DNA from: Paracoccaceae bacterium
Lineage (GTDB): Bacteria > Pseudomonadota > Alphaproteobacteria > Rhodobacterales > Rhodobacteraceae
Direction of reading: 5' to 3'
DNA: 8,996 bases
Assembly: GCA_015487335.1 (NCBI GenBank)
Contig: WFPZ01000026.1
Coordinates: forward strand, 1-8,996
Shown piece by piece: positions 8,515-8,996 of the stretch (positions are counted from its first letter, which is position 1; every line of letters starts with the position of its first letter). The translations under genes were made by a program, and so were the position numbers. The notes beneath the pieces are model-generated. The model searched no databases, had not been told where the DNA came from, and worked only from the letters and a program-made list of their open reading frames with translations.

Positions 8515-8996
8515 ATGCCGCTGGAAATGAACCGCGAAGTCTTCATCACCTGCGCCGTCACAGGCGCAGGCTCCACCCAGAACCGCACCCCGCATGTGCC
8601 GCGCTCACCCGCCGAGATCGCCGAAAGCGCCATCGCCGCGGCGCGCGCCGGAGCGGCCATTGTCCATTGCCACGTGCGCGACCCGCAAACCGGCGCACCG
8701 GCCCGTGACGTGGCGCTCTACCGCGAGGTCACCGAGCGCATCCGCGAATCAGAGGTGGACGTGGTGCTCAACCTCACCGCCGGGATGGGTGGCGATCTGG
8801 TGACCGGCCCGCCCTCGGCGCCGCTGCCGCTGGGGAACGGCACCGACATGGCCAGCGCCGAAGAGCGCCTTGCCCATGTGGCCGAGTGCCAGCCCGAGCT
8901 CGCCACCCTCGATTGCGGCACCATGAACTTCGCCGAGGCCGACCATGTGATGACCAACACGCCGGGGATGCTGGTGGCGATGGGCCGGATGATGAC
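8515..8996 (+). CDS. Beta-keto acid cleavage enzyme (BKACE/DUF849), probable 3-dehydrocarnitine cleavage enzyme (CdhC-like), 3' end beyond the window
   Basis: The first 160 residues of a zinc-dependent BKACE. This family condenses a beta-keto acid with acetyl-CoA to give a new CoA ester and acetoacetate. Visible marks are ITCAVTGAG (11-19), the metal-binding His-x-His of VHCHVRDP (His51, His53), [19 protein letters not shown] and LDCGTMNF. The set [15 protein letters not shown] and NLTAGMGGD is what I recall of dehydrocarnitine cleavage enzymes (CdhC of Pseudomonas), whose products are betainyl-CoA and acetoacetate. The ATG at 8515 has AAGGGG six bases upstream; a second in-frame ATG at 8527 is possible but has a poorer site. 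The gene points away from the bet operon. The later metal ligand and the C-terminal half are not visible. Family is secure; the dehydrocarnitine specificity is inferred from motif resemblance and neighbours. Annotation pipelines often name it 3-keto-5-aminohexanoate cleavage protein. Confidence 0.88.
   Translation, partial: MPLEMNREVFITCAVTGAGSTQNRTPHVPRSPAEIAESAIAAARAGAAIVHCHVRDPQTGAPARDVALYREVTERIRESEVDVVLNLTAGMGGDLVTGPPSAPLPLGNGTDMASAEERLAHVAECQPELATLDCGTMNFAEADHVMTNTPGMLVAMGRMM

Noticed and set aside
8594..8803. A 69-codon plus-strand open frame
   Set aside because: It overlaps the BKACE frame in another phase and encodes low-complexity Arg/Ser/Pro-rich sequence.

Overview
The window is a very G+C-rich, densely packed stretch of a chromosome or large replicon. 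It most likely comes from an alphaproteobacterium, probably of the Rhodobacteraceae/Rhizobiales sphere. This placement is an inference from four things: the high G+C, the betI-betB-betA order, the single fused dual-ATPase peptide-type ABC transporter, and the protein styles. No rRNA, tRNA, insertion sequence, CRISPR array or phage gene was seen.

Layout. Seven genes run leftward on the minus strand, in transcription order: betI (TetR repressor), betB (betaine aldehyde dehydrogenase), betA (choline dehydrogenase, GMC flavoprotein), a family-5 periplasmic binding protein with a twin-arginine signal, two DppB/DppC-type permeases, and a fused two-domain ABC ATPase cut by the left edge. Several junctions overlap (betI/betB by 1 base, permease B/C by 4, permease C/ATPase by 8). 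The only larger internal gap is about 98 bases, between betA and the binding protein, so the whole block is probably one operon or two tightly linked ones. To the right of betI is a roughly 280-base divergent regulatory region. It contains a clean BetI-operator-like palindrome and other small repeats. Beyond it, on the plus strand, is the start of a beta-keto acid cleavage enzyme (BKACE/DUF849) that closely resembles dehydrocarnitine cleavage enzymes; it is cut by the right edge.

How the genes work together. BetA and BetB oxidise choline to betaine aldehyde and then to glycine betaine, and BetI would repress them until choline is present. The BKACE is the key step of the aerobic carnitine route: 3-dehydrocarnitine plus acetyl-CoA gives betainyl-CoA plus acetoacetate. 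Both routes converge on glycine betaine. The locus therefore looks like a quaternary-amine (choline/carnitine) catabolic island. The unexpected element is the importer: a peptide-type (Dpp/Opp) ABC system in place of the BCCT, ProU/OpuA or ChoXWV transporters usually associated with choline and betaine. Its substrate cannot be read from the sequence. A choline- or carnitine-related compound is the natural hypothesis and the most interesting lead in the window.
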